Positions 54,439-62,818 of a stretch of DNA of 64,000 bases are shown here, piece by piece. The notes below the pieces were generated by a model that searched no databases, was not told the DNA's origin, and saw only the letters and a list, made by a program, of their open reading frames with translations. The position numbers were made by a program, and so were the translations under genes. The DNA comes from Mycobacterium nebraskense (GTDB lineage: Bacteria; Actinomycetota; Actinomycetes; Mycobacteriales; Mycobacteriaceae). The stretch spans positions 62,001 through 126,000 of the forward strand of contig NZ_LQPH01000148.1 of assembly GCF_002102255.1 (NCBI RefSeq). The letters run 5' to 3'. Numbering within the stretch: position 1 is the first letter of the stretch; each line of letters starts with the position of its first letter.

Positions 54439-56936
54439 TGCGCATCCCCTACAGCTGGTTGCGCGAAATCGTGTCGGCCGGCGCCCCGGACTGGGACGTC
54501 ACCCCCGGCGATCTCGAGCAGACCCTGGTGCGGATCGGCCACGAGGTCGAGGAGGTCGTCACCCTCGGCCCGGTCGACGGACCGCTGACCGTGGGACGGG
54601 TGACCGGCATCGAGGAGCTCACCGGCTTCAAGAAGCCGATCCGGGCCTGCCAGGTCGACGTCGGTGACGGCAAAGCCCACGACATCGTCTGCGGGGCAAG
54701 CAATTTCGTGATCGGCGACCTGGTGGTCGTGGCGCTGCCCGGCACCACGCTGCCCGGCGGGTTCGCCATCACGGCGCGCAAGACCTACGGCCGCGACTCC
54801 GACGGCATGATCTGCTCGGCGGCCGAACTCGGTTTGGGCGCCGACCATTCCGGGATCCTGGTGCTGCCGCCCGGTACCGCCGAACCGGGCGCCGACGGCG
54901 CCGCGCTGCTGGGCCTGGACGACGTGGTCTTCCACCTGGCGATCACCCCGGACCGGGGCTACTGCATGTCGGTGCGCGGACTGGCCCGCGAGATCGCCTG
55001 CGCCTACGACCTCGACTTCGTCGACCCCGCCGACATCAAGCCGTTGCCGGCTAACGACGAGGCCTGGCCCTTGACCGTGCAGCCCGAGACCGGGGTCCGC
55101 CGGTTCGCCCTGCGGCCCGTGGCCGGCATCGACCCCGCCGCCGTGTCGCCGTGGTGGCTGCAACGCCGGCTGTTGCTGGCCGGCATCCGCGCGACCTCCC
55201 CGGCGGTGGACGTCACCAACTACGTGATGCTCGAGCTGGGCCACCCCATGCATGCGCACGACTGCGACCGCATCTCCGGCGGCTTCGGCGTGCGCTTCGC
55301 GCGGTCCGGCGAAACCGTCGTCACCCTCGACGACGTCGAGCGCCGGCTCGATCCGGCCGATGTCCTCATCGTCGACGACCGGGCGACCGCGGCGATCGGC
55401 GGCGTGATGGGCGCGGCAAGCACCGAGGTGCGCGCCGATTCCACCGACGTGCTGCTGGAGGCGGCCGTCTGGGATCCCGCCGCCGTATCGCGCACTCAGC
55501 GCCGGTTGCACCTGCCCAGCGAGGCGGCCCGGCGCTACGAGCGCGGGGTCGACCCGGCCATCTCGGTGGCCGCGCTGGACCGATGCGCGGCGCTGCTCGT
55601 CGACATCGCCGGGGGAGCGGTGTCGGACAAGCTGACCGATTGGCGGGGCGACCCGCCAGTCGGCAATTCGGTCGCCGACTGGGCTGGGTCGCCGATCCGG
55701 ATCCCCGCCGACCTGCCCGACCGCGTCGCCGGGGTGGCCTACCCTCCGGGCGCCACCGCGCGGCGCCTGGCGCAGATCGGTGCTTACGTGACCGACGAGG
55801 GCCAAGCACTGACGGTGACGCCGCCGAGCTGGCGACCTGACCTGTTGCAGCCCGCCGACCTCGTCGAGGAGGTGCTGCGGCTGGAGGGGCTCGAGGCCAT
55901 CCCGTCGGTGCTGCCCTCGGCCCCCGCGGGCCGGGGCCTCACGGCGGGGCAGAGGCGGCGCCGCGCCATTGGCAAATCGCTCGCCCAATCCGGCTACGTC
56001 GAGATCCTGCCGACGCCCTTCTTGCCCGCGGGCGTGTTCGACCTGTGGGGCCTGCCGGCCGACGACCCGCGTCGCGCGACCACGCAGGTGCTCAACCCGC
56101 TGGAGGCCGATCGCCCGCATCTGGCCACCACGCTGCTGCCCGCGCTGCTGGAAGCGTTGGTGCGCAACGTGTCCCGCGGTCTGGTGGACGTCGCGCTGTA
56201 CGCACTGGCCCAGGTGGTGCAACCGACCGAGGAGACTCGCGGCGTGCAGCCGATCCCCGTGCACCGGCGGCCGACCGACACCGAGATCGCCCTGCTGGAC
56301 GCCTCGTTGCCCCGCCAACCGCAGCATGTCGCGGCGGTGCTTGCGGGCCTGCGCGAACGCCGCGGCCCCTGGGGTCCGGGCCGCCGGGCCGAAGCCGCCG
56401 ACGCGTTCGAGGCGGCGCGCATCATCGCCCGCGCCAGCGGGGTCGAGGTGCGCCTGCGGGCGGCCCAGCACCTGCCGTGGCACCCGGGCCGGTGCGCCGA
56501 GGTGCTCGTCGGGGAGACCGTCGTCGGTCACGCCGGGCAGCTGCACCCGGCCGTGATCGAGCGCTCGGGGCTGCCGAAAGGCACCTGCGCCGTCGAGCTC
56601 AACCTCGACGCGATTCCCATCGTCGCGGCGTTGCCGGCGCCCGCGGTGTCGCCGTTCCCGGCCGTCTTCCAGGACGTCAGCCTGGTGGTGCCCGCACACG
56701 TGCCGGCCCAGGCGGTGGCCGACGCCGTCCGGGAGGGCGCCGGCGAGCTGCTGGAAGATCTGCAACTGTTCGACGTCTTCACCGGCCCGCAGGTCGGGGA
56801 GGATCGCAAATCGCTGACATTCGCCCTGCGTTTCCGCGCGCCGGACCGCACGCTGACCGAGGACGACGCCAGCGCGGCCCGCGACGCCGCGGTGCGACGC
56901 GCCGCGGAGGCGGTCGGCGCCGAGCTGCGCGCCTAA
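54438..56936 (+). CDS. pheT: Phenylalanyl-tRNA synthetase beta subunit
   Basis: This 832-residue protein has the N-terminal MRIPYSWLREI start, a tRNA-binding OB domain (EMAP-like, about 45-155), the B3/B4 editing domain (ATSPAVDVTNYVMLELGHPMHAHD) and B5. It also has a catalytic-like core and the C-terminal ferredoxin-fold anticodon-binding domain (PFPAVFQDVSLVVP, about 740-832). It edits mischarged Tyr-tRNA-Phe and binds the tRNA. It is coupled to pheS by overlap. Confidence 0.96.
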   Translation: MRIPYSWLREIVSAGAPDWDVTPGDLEQTLVRIGHEVEEVVTLGPVDGPLTVGRVTGIEELTGFKKPIRACQVDVGDGKAHDIVCGASNFVIGDLVVVALPGTTLPGGFAITARKTYGRDSDGMICSAAELGLGADHSGILVLPPGTAEPGADGAALLGLDDVVFHLAITPDRGYCMSVRGLAREIACAYDLDFVDPADIKPLPANDEAWPLTVQPETGVRRFALRPVAGIDPAAVSPWWLQRRLLLAGIRATSPAVDVTNYVMLELGHPMHAHDCDRISGGFGVRFARSGETVVTLDDVERRLDPADVLIVDDRATAAIGGVMGAASTEVRADSTDVLLEAAVWDPAAVSRTQRRLHLPSEAARRYERGVDPAISVAALDRCAALLVDIAGGAVSDKLTDWRGDPPVGNSVADWAGSPIRIPADLPDRVAGVAYPPGATARRLAQIGAYVTDEGQALTVTPPSWRPDLLQPADLVEEVLRLEGLEAIPSVLPSAPAGRGLTAGQRRRRAIGKSLAQSGYVEILPTPFLPAGVFDLWGLPADDPRRATTQVLNPLEADRPHLATTLLPALLEALVRNVSRGLVDVALYALAQVVQPTEETRGVQPIPVHRRPTDTEIALLDASLPRQPQHVAAVLAGLRERRGPWGPGRRAEAADAFEAARIIARASGVEVRLRAAQHLPWHPGRCAEVLVGETVVGHAGQLHPAVIERSGLPKGTCAVELNLDAIPIVAALPAPAVSPFPAVFQDVSLVVPAHVPAQAVADAVREGAGELLEDLQLFDVFTGPQVGEDRKSLTFALRFRAPDRTLTEDDASAARDAAVRRAAEAVGAELRA

Positions 56937-56964
56937 CGCCGCTCTGGAATGGATTTGCAAACCA

Positions 56965-56980
56965 ATGCATAACCATGCAG
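56965..56980 (+). promoter_or_regulatory. ARG-box-like operator of the arg operon
   Basis: TGCAT-AACC-ATGCA (56966-56979) is a perfect inverted repeat matching the ends of the arginine-repressor consensus TGNAT-N4-ATNCA, about 11 bp before the argC ATG. A second imperfect half-site pair (TTTGCAAACCAATGCA) overlaps it upstream, as ARG boxes often occur in pairs. ArgR is encoded in the same operon. Confidence 0.7.
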
Positions 56981-56990
56981 AATCGGCGGA

Positions 56991-58034
56991 ATGGCCGACG
57001 TATCGAAGGTGGCGGTTGCCGGGGCCACCGGCTATGCGGGCGGTGAAATCCTGCGACTCCTGCTCGGGCATCCGGCCTACGCCGACGGCCGCCTCACCAT
57101 CGGTTCGCTGACCGCCGCGACCAGCGCCGGCAGCACGCTCGGCGAGCACCACCCGCACCTGACGCCGCTGGCCTCCCGCGTGGTCGAGCCCACCGAACTC
57201 GCCGCGCTCGCCGGCCACGACGTGGTTTTCCTGGCCCTGCCGCACGGGCATTCGGCGGCGCTGGCCGAACAACTCGGCCCCGACACACTGATCGTCGACT
57301 GCGGCGCCGACTTCCGGCTCACCGACGCCGGCGCCTGGGAACGGTTCTACGGCTCCGCGCACGCCGGCAGCTGGCCGTACGGGCTGCCGGAACTGCCCGG
57401 CGCGCGCGAGCGGCTGCAAGGCGCGCGCCGCATCGCCGTTCCCGGCTGCTACCCGACCGCGGCGCTACTGGCGTTGCTTCCGGCGGTGGCCGAGGACCTG
57501 ATCGAGCCCGCCGTCACGGTGGTCGCCGTCAGCGGCACGTCGGGAGCCGGTCGCGCCGCCAAGACCGACCTGCTCGGCTCCGAGGTCATCGGATCCGCGC
57601 GGGCCTACAACATCGCGGGGGCCCACCGGCACACCCCCGAGATCGCCCAGGGGCTGCGGGCCGTGACCGACCGCGACGTCAGGGTGTCGTTCACGCCGGT
57701 GCTGATCCCCACGTCACGCGGCATCCTGGCCACCTGCACCGCGCGCACCCGTTCGCCGCTATCGCAGCTGCGGGCCGCCTACGAAAAAGCTTATGACGCC
57801 GAGCGTTTCGTCTATCTGATGCCGGAGGGCCAGCTGCCCCGCACCGGATCGGTGATCGGCAGCAACGCGGCGCACATCGCCGTCGCAGTGGACGAGGCCG
57901 CAGAGACGTTCGTGGCCATCGCCGCCATCGACAACCTGGTCAAGGGCACCGGCGGCGCGGCGGTGCAGGCGATGAACCTGGCGCTGGGTTGGCCGGAGGC
58001 CGAAGGCCTTTCAGTGGTGGGGGTCGCGCCATGA
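56991..58034 (+). CDS. argC: N-acetyl-gamma-glutamyl-phosphate reductase
   Basis: This enzyme makes N-acetylglutamate semialdehyde using NADPH, the third step of arginine synthesis. The 347-residue protein has the nucleotide-binding GATGYAGGEILRLL, active-site Cys in VPGCYPTAALLAL, and GTSGAGRAAKTD. ATG 56991 is the start in the conserved frame; the ATG a few bases upstream (56976) is out of frame. It is the first gene of argCJBDFRG; the stop overlaps argJ. Confidence 0.96.
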   Translation: MADVSKVAVAGATGYAGGEILRLLLGHPAYADGRLTIGSLTAATSAGSTLGEHHPHLTPLASRVVEPTELAALAGHDVVFLALPHGHSAALAEQLGPDTLIVDCGADFRLTDAGAWERFYGSAHAGSWPYGLPELPGARERLQGARRIAVPGCYPTAALLALLPAVAEDLIEPAVTVVAVSGTSGAGRAAKTDLLGSEVIGSARAYNIAGAHRHTPEIAQGLRAVTDRDVRVSFTPVLIPTSRGILATCTARTRSPLSQLRAAYEKAYDAERFVYLMPEGQLPRTGSVIGSNAAHIAVAVDEAAETFVAIAAIDNLVKGTGGAAVQAMNLALGWPEAEGLSVVGVAP

Positions 58035-59245
58035 CGGACCTCGCCGCCGCGGCGCGGTTACTGCGCGAACAGGGCGTCACCGCGCCGGCCGGGTTCCGGG
58101 CCGCCGGCATCGCCGCCGGCATCAAGGCGTCGGGCAACCGCGACCTGGCCCTGGTTTTCAACGAGGGACCCGACTACGCGGCCGCCGGCGTGTTCACCCG
58201 GAACAAGGTCAAGGCCGCGCCGGTGCTGTGGACCCAACAGGCGCTGACCACCGGGGCGCTGCGCGCGGTGATCCTCAACTCCGGTGGCGCCAACGCCTGC
58301 ACCGGCCCGGGCGGCTTCCAGGACGCCCACGCCACCGCCGAAGCCGTCGCGGCCGCGTTGTCGGACTGGGGGACCGAGACCGGCGCCATCGAGGTCGCGG
58401 TCTGCTCCACCGGGTTGATCGGTGACCGGTTGCCGATGGACAAGCTGCTCGCCGGGGTGCGGGCGATCGTGCAGGACATGGCCGGCGGGCTGAGCGGGGG
58501 TGACGAGGCCGCCCGCGCGATCATGACCACCGACACCGTGCCGAAACAGGTTGCGCTGCACCACCCGGGCAACTGGACGGTCGGCGGGATGGCCAAGGGA
58601 GCGGGCATGCTGGCGCCGTCGCTGGCCACCATGCTCTGCGTGCTCACCACCGACGCGGCGGCCGAACCCGCCGCACTCGACCAGGCGCTGCGCCGCGCCG
58701 CCGCGCGCACCTTCGACCGGCTCGACATCGACGGCAGCTGTTCGACCAACGACACGGTGCTGCTGCTCGCCTCCGGGGCCAGCGGGTTCGCCCCCGCGCA
58801 GGCCGATCTCGACGACGCCGTGCTGCGGGTGTGCGACGACCTGTGCGCGCAGCTGCAGGCCGACGCCGAGGGCGTGACCAAGCGCGTCACCGTGACCGTG
58901 ACGGGGGCGGCCTCCGACGACGACGCGCTGACCGCCGCGCGGGTGATCGCGCGCGACAGCCTGGTCAAGACGGCGGTGTTCGGGTCCGACCCCAACTGGG
59001 GCCGCGTGCTGGCGGCCGTCGGCATGGCGCCGATCACCCTCGACCCCGATCGAATCAGTGTGTCGTTCAACGGCTTTGCCGTATGTGTCGACGGGGTCGG
59101 AGCGCCGGGCGCGCGCGAGGTGGACCTGTCCGGCGCCGACATCGACATCACCGTCGACCTGCGGGTGGGTGACGGCGCTGCCGCCGTCCGCACCACCGAC
59201 CTGTCGCACGCCTACGTCGAAGAGAACTCGGCATACAGCTCATGA
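58031..59245 (+). CDS. argJ: Bifunctional ornithine acetyltransferase / N-acetylglutamate synthase
   Basis: ArgJ recycles the acetyl group between N-acetylornithine and glutamate. The 404-residue proenzyme is expected to self-cleave before the Thr in KGAGMLAPSLATMLCVL. Other family motifs are NSGGANACTGPGG, CSTGLIGDRLP and GSDPNWGRVLAA. Start and stop both overlap neighbours by four bases (ATGA), so the operon is tightly coupled. Confidence 0.96.
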   Translation: MTDLAAAARLLREQGVTAPAGFRAAGIAAGIKASGNRDLALVFNEGPDYAAAGVFTRNKVKAAPVLWTQQALTTGALRAVILNSGGANACTGPGGFQDAHATAEAVAAALSDWGTETGAIEVAVCSTGLIGDRLPMDKLLAGVRAIVQDMAGGLSGGDEAARAIMTTDTVPKQVALHHPGNWTVGGMAKGAGMLAPSLATMLCVLTTDAAAEPAALDQALRRAAARTFDRLDIDGSCSTNDTVLLLASGASGFAPAQADLDDAVLRVCDDLCAQLQADAEGVTKRVTVTVTGAASDDDALTAARVIARDSLVKTAVFGSDPNWGRVLAAVGMAPITLDPDRISVSFNGFAVCVDGVGAPGAREVDLSGADIDITVDLRVGDGAAAVRTTDLSHAYVEENSAYSS

Positions 59246-60129
59246 CCATCAACACCCAAGAGCTGCCGACCGGCGTCAAAGCGCAGGTGCTGGCCGAAGC
59301 GCTGCCCTGGCTCAAGCAGCTGTACGGCAAGGTCGTCGTCATCAAGTACGGCGGCAACGCCATGACAGACGACACGCTGCGGCACGCCTTCGCCGCCGAC
59401 ATGGCCTTCCTGCGCAACTGCGGCATCCTCCCCGTCGTCGTGCACGGCGGCGGCCCGCAGATCACCGCCATGCTGCGGCGCCTCGGCATCGCGGGCGACT
59501 TCAAGGGCGGCTTCCGGGTCACCACACCGGAAGTGCTCGACGTGGCGCGGATGGTGTTGTTCGGACAGGTGGGCCGCGAACTGGTCAACCTGATCAACGC
59601 GCACGGACCCTACGCCGTCGGCATCACCGGCGAGGACGCGCAGCTGTTCACCGCCGTGCGGCGCAGCGTCACCGTCGACGGCGTGGCCACCGACATCGGC
59701 CTGGTCGGCGACGTCGAACGGGTCAACACCGCCGCCGTGCTGGATCTGATTGCGGCGGGCCGCATTCCGGTAGTATCGACGCTCGCCCCGGACGCCGAGG
59801 GCGTGGTGCACAACATCAACGCCGACACCGCCGCGGCGGCGCTCGCCGAGGCGTTGCGGGCCGAGAAGTTGTTGATGCTCACCGATGTCGAGGGCCTCTA
59901 CACCAGCTGGCCGGACCGCGGTTCGCTGGTCAGCGAAATCGACTCGGCCACTTTGGCGCAACTGCTGCCCACGCTCGAGGCCGGCATGATTCCCAAAGTG
60001 GAAGCGTGCCTGCGGGCCGTGACAGCGGGTGTGCCGAGCGCGCACGTCATCGACGGGAGGGTCAAACACTGTGTGCTGGTGGAGCTTTTCACCGACGCGG
60101 GAACCGGCACCAAGGTGGTGAACGCGTGA
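59242..60129 (+). CDS. argB: Acetylglutamate kinase
   Basis: ArgB phosphorylates N-acetylglutamate, the usual arginine-feedback step. The 295-residue protein shows VVIKYGGNAM (ATP Lys), VHGGGPQITAML (substrate loop) and INADTAAAALAEAL. The N-terminal helix (LAEALPWLKQLYGK) is typical of arginine-sensitive hexameric kinases. ATG 59242 overlaps the argJ stop. A 66-nt gap follows before argD. Confidence 0.96.
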   Translation: MTINTQELPTGVKAQVLAEALPWLKQLYGKVVVIKYGGNAMTDDTLRHAFAADMAFLRNCGILPVVVHGGGPQITAMLRRLGIAGDFKGGFRVTTPEVLDVARMVLFGQVGRELVNLINAHGPYAVGITGEDAQLFTAVRRSVTVDGVATDIGLVGDVERVNTAAVLDLIAAGRIPVVSTLAPDAEGVVHNINADTAAAALAEALRAEKLLMLTDVEGLYTSWPDRGSLVSEIDSATLAQLLPTLEAGMIPKVEACLRAVTAGVPSAHVIDGRVKHCVLVELFTDAGTGTKVVNA

Positions 60130-60195
60130 CGGCGACGATGCAGTGGGGGCACCGCCCGCTTGCGGGGAACGCAGCGATGAAGAGGGGCGTCACCA

Positions 60196-61386
60196 TTGGC
60201 TGAGAGCAACACCGAGGACCTCAGGCACCGCTGGGAAGCCGTGATGATGAACAACTACGGCACCCCACCGCTGGCGCTGGCCAGCGGTGACGGCGCCGTG
60301 GTCACCGACGTGGACGGCAACACGTACCTGGACCTGCTCGGGGGCATCGCCGTCAACGTCCTCGGCCATCGCCACCCCGCGGTCATCGAGGCTGTCACAC
60401 ACCAGATGGCGACGTTGGGCCACACCTCCAACCTGTATGCCAGCGAACCGGGCATCGCGCTGGCCGAGGAACTGGTCGCTTTGCTGGGAGCGGACGCGCC
60501 GACGCGGGTGTTCTTCTGCAACTCGGGGACCGAGGCCAACGAGGTGGCGTTCAAACTGTCGCGGCTGACCGGGCGCACGAAACTGGTTGCGGCGCAGGGC
60601 GGTTTCCACGGCCGCACCATGGGCTCGCTGGCGCTGACCGGTCAGCCCAGCAAGCAGGCGCCGTTCGAACCGCTGCCGGGATACGTCACCCACGTGCCCT
60701 ACGGCGATGCCGACGCGCTGGCCGCCGCGGTCGACGACGCCACCGCCGCGGTGTTCCTCGAACCGATCATGGGGGAGGGCGGCGTCGTCGTCCCACCCGG
60801 GGGCTATCTGACCGCCGCCCGCGACATCACCTCGCGGCACGGCGCGCTGTTGGTGCTCGACGAGGTGCAGACCGGGATGGGCCGCACCGGAGCCTTTTTC
60901 GCCCACCAGCACGACGGCGTCACCCCGGACGTCGTGACGATGGCGAAGGGACTCGGCGGCGGGCTGCCCATCGGAGCGTGCCTGGCCGTCGGGCGGGCCG
61001 CCGAGCTGATGACCCCCGGCCTGCACGGCAGCACCTTCGGCGGCAACCCGATCTGCGCCGCGGCGGCGCGGGCGGTGCTGCGGGTGATCGCCGACGAGGA
61101 CCTGGTCCGGCACGCCGATTTGTTGGGCAAGTCGGTGCGCCACGGCATCGAGTCCCTGAACCACCCCCTGATCGACCACGTGCGCGGACGGGGATTGCTG
61201 CAGGGCATGGTGTTGACCGCGCCGCGGGCCAAGGAGGCCGAAAACGCCGCGCGGGGCGCCGGATTCCTGGTCAACGCGGCCGCACCCGACGTCATCCGGC
61301 TGGCCCCGCCGTTGATCGTCACCGAAGCCCAGCTCGACGGCTTCATCGCCGCGCTACCGGGCATCCTCGATACGGCCGCGGCATGA
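60196..61386 (+). CDS. argD: Acetylornithine aminotransferase
   Basis: This PLP enzyme converts N-acetylglutamate semialdehyde to N-acetylornithine. The 396-residue protein has FFCNSGTEANEVAFKL, LVLDEVQTGMGRTG and the PLP Lys in TMAKGLGGGLPIGA. The start is TTG 60196 with AGAGGGG upstream; no ATG or GTG in this frame lies between it and argB. The stop overlaps the argF start. Confidence 0.95.
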   Translation: MAESNTEDLRHRWEAVMMNNYGTPPLALASGDGAVVTDVDGNTYLDLLGGIAVNVLGHRHPAVIEAVTHQMATLGHTSNLYASEPGIALAEELVALLGADAPTRVFFCNSGTEANEVAFKLSRLTGRTKLVAAQGGFHGRTMGSLALTGQPSKQAPFEPLPGYVTHVPYGDADALAAAVDDATAAVFLEPIMGEGGVVVPPGGYLTAARDITSRHGALLVLDEVQTGMGRTGAFFAHQHDGVTPDVVTMAKGLGGGLPIGACLAVGRAAELMTPGLHGSTFGGNPICAAAARAVLRVIADEDLVRHADLLGKSVRHGIESLNHPLIDHVRGRGLLQGMVLTAPRAKEAENAARGAGFLVNAAAPDVIRLAPPLIVTEAQLDGFIAALPGILDTAAA

Positions 61387-62309
61387 CCCGCCACTTTCTG
61401 CGCGACGACGACCTGTCGCCCCAGGAGCAGGCCGAGGTGCTGCAGCTGGCCGCCGAGCTGAAGAAGGACCCGTTCAGCTGCCGGCCGCTGGAGGGGCCGC
61501 GTGGCGTCGCGGTGCTCTTCGACAAGAACTCCACCCGCACCCGGTTCTCCTTCGAGATGGGCATCGCGCAGCTCGGCGGGCATGCGGTCGTCGTCGATGC
61601 CCGCAGCACCCAGCTGGGCCGCGACGAGACGCTGCAGGACACCGCGCGGGTGCTGTCCCGCTACGTCGAGGCCATCGTGTGGCGGACGTTCGGGCAGGAC
61701 AGGCTCGAGGCCATGGCCGAGGTGGCGACGGTGCCGGTGGTCAACGCGCTCTCCGACGACTTCCATCCCTGCCAGGTGCTCGCCGACCTGCAGACCATTG
61801 CCGAACGCAAGGGATCGCTTGCCGGACTGCGGATGTCCTACTTCGGCGACGGCGCCAACAACATGGCCCACTCGCTGCTGCTCGGCGGGGTGACGGCCGG
61901 CATCCACGTCACCATCGCCGCGCCGGATGGCTTCGCCCCGGACCCCGCCTTCGTGGCGGCGGCCGCGGAGCGTGCCGAAACCACCGGCGCTTCGGTCACT
62001 CTCACCGCCGACGCCGAAGCGGCCGCGGCCGGTGCCGACGTGCTGGTGACGGACACCTGGACGTCGATGGGGCAGGAGGACGACGGGCGCGACCGGGTCA
62101 AGCCGTTCCGGTCGTTCCAGGTCAACGAGCGACTGCTGGGCCTGGCGGATCCGGAAGCCATTGTGCTGCATTGCCTTCCGGCCCACCGCGGCGACGAGAT
62201 CACCGACGCGGTGATGGACGGGCCGGCCAGCGCGGTGTGGGACGAGGCCGAGAACCGGCTGCACGCCCAAAAGGCGCTGCTGGTGTGGCTGCTGGAGCGG
62301 TCCCGATGA
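61383..62309 (+). CDS. argF: Ornithine carbamoyltransferase
   Basis: ArgF makes citrulline from ornithine and carbamoyl phosphate. The 308-residue protein has the carbamoyl-phosphate site FDKNSTRTRFSFE, the HPCQ motif (DDFHPCQVLADL), DTWTSMGQE and the ornithine-binding HCLPAHRG. ATGA overlaps occur at both ends. Confidence 0.97.
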   Translation: MTRHFLRDDDLSPQEQAEVLQLAAELKKDPFSCRPLEGPRGVAVLFDKNSTRTRFSFEMGIAQLGGHAVVVDARSTQLGRDETLQDTARVLSRYVEAIVWRTFGQDRLEAMAEVATVPVVNALSDDFHPCQVLADLQTIAERKGSLAGLRMSYFGDGANNMAHSLLLGGVTAGIHVTIAAPDGFAPDPAFVAAAAERAETTGASVTLTADAEAAAAGADVLVTDTWTSMGQEDDGRDRVKPFRSFQVNERLLGLADPEAIVLHCLPAHRGDEITDAVMDGPASAVWDEAENRLHAQKALLVWLLERSR

Positions 62310-62800
62310 CCCGCTCGAAGACCACCCCCGAGACCACCAGGGCCGGCCGGCAAGACCGCATCGTGGCGATCCTGTCGTCGGCGTCGATCAGCAGCCAAAG
62401 CGAACTGGCGGCCCGGCTGGCCGACGAGGGCATCGACGTCACCCAGGCCACCCTGTCGCGCGACCTCGAGGAGCTGGGCGCGGTGAAGCTGCGCGGCGCC
62501 GACGGCGGCGTGGGCGTCTACATCGTTCCCGAGGACGGCAGCCCGGTGCGCGGCGTCTCCGGTGGCACCGCGCGGCTGTCCCGGCTGTTGAGCGAACTCT
62601 TGGTCTCCGCCGACGCCAGCGCCAATCTCGCGGTGCTGCGCACACCCCCCGGCGGCGCCAACTACTTGGCCAGCGCCATCGATCGCGCGGCGCTACCGTA
62701 CGTCGTTGGCACCATCGCCGGCGACGACACGGTCTTCGTCGCGGCCCGAGAGCCGATGACCGGCGCCGAGCTGGCCCGCACCCTAGAAGAGCTCACCTAA
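62306..62800 (+). CDS. argR: Arginine repressor
   Basis: The 164-residue regulator has an N-terminal winged helix-turn-helix (RQDRIVAILSSASISSQSELAARL, TQATLSRDLEELGAVKL) and a C-terminal arginine-binding hexamerisation domain (NLAVLRTPPGGANYLASAIDRA, GTIAGDDTVFVA). It should bind the ARG box before argC when arginine is abundant and so repress its own operon. The ATG overlaps the argF stop. Confidence 0.96.
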   Translation: MTRSKTTPETTRAGRQDRIVAILSSASISSQSELAARLADEGIDVTQATLSRDLEELGAVKLRGADGGVGVYIVPEDGSPVRGVSGGTARLSRLLSELLVSADASANLAVLRTPPGGANYLASAIDRAALPYVVGTIAGDDTVFVAAREPMTGAELARTLEELT

Positions 62801-62818
62801 AGCTAAGGAGATTGGTTC

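Noticed and set aside
54312..57419. 1035-codon open frame antisense to pheT
   Set aside because: It runs opposite a clear pheT and is His/Gly/Arg-rich with no domain; long antisense frames are common in high-G+C mycobacterial genes.
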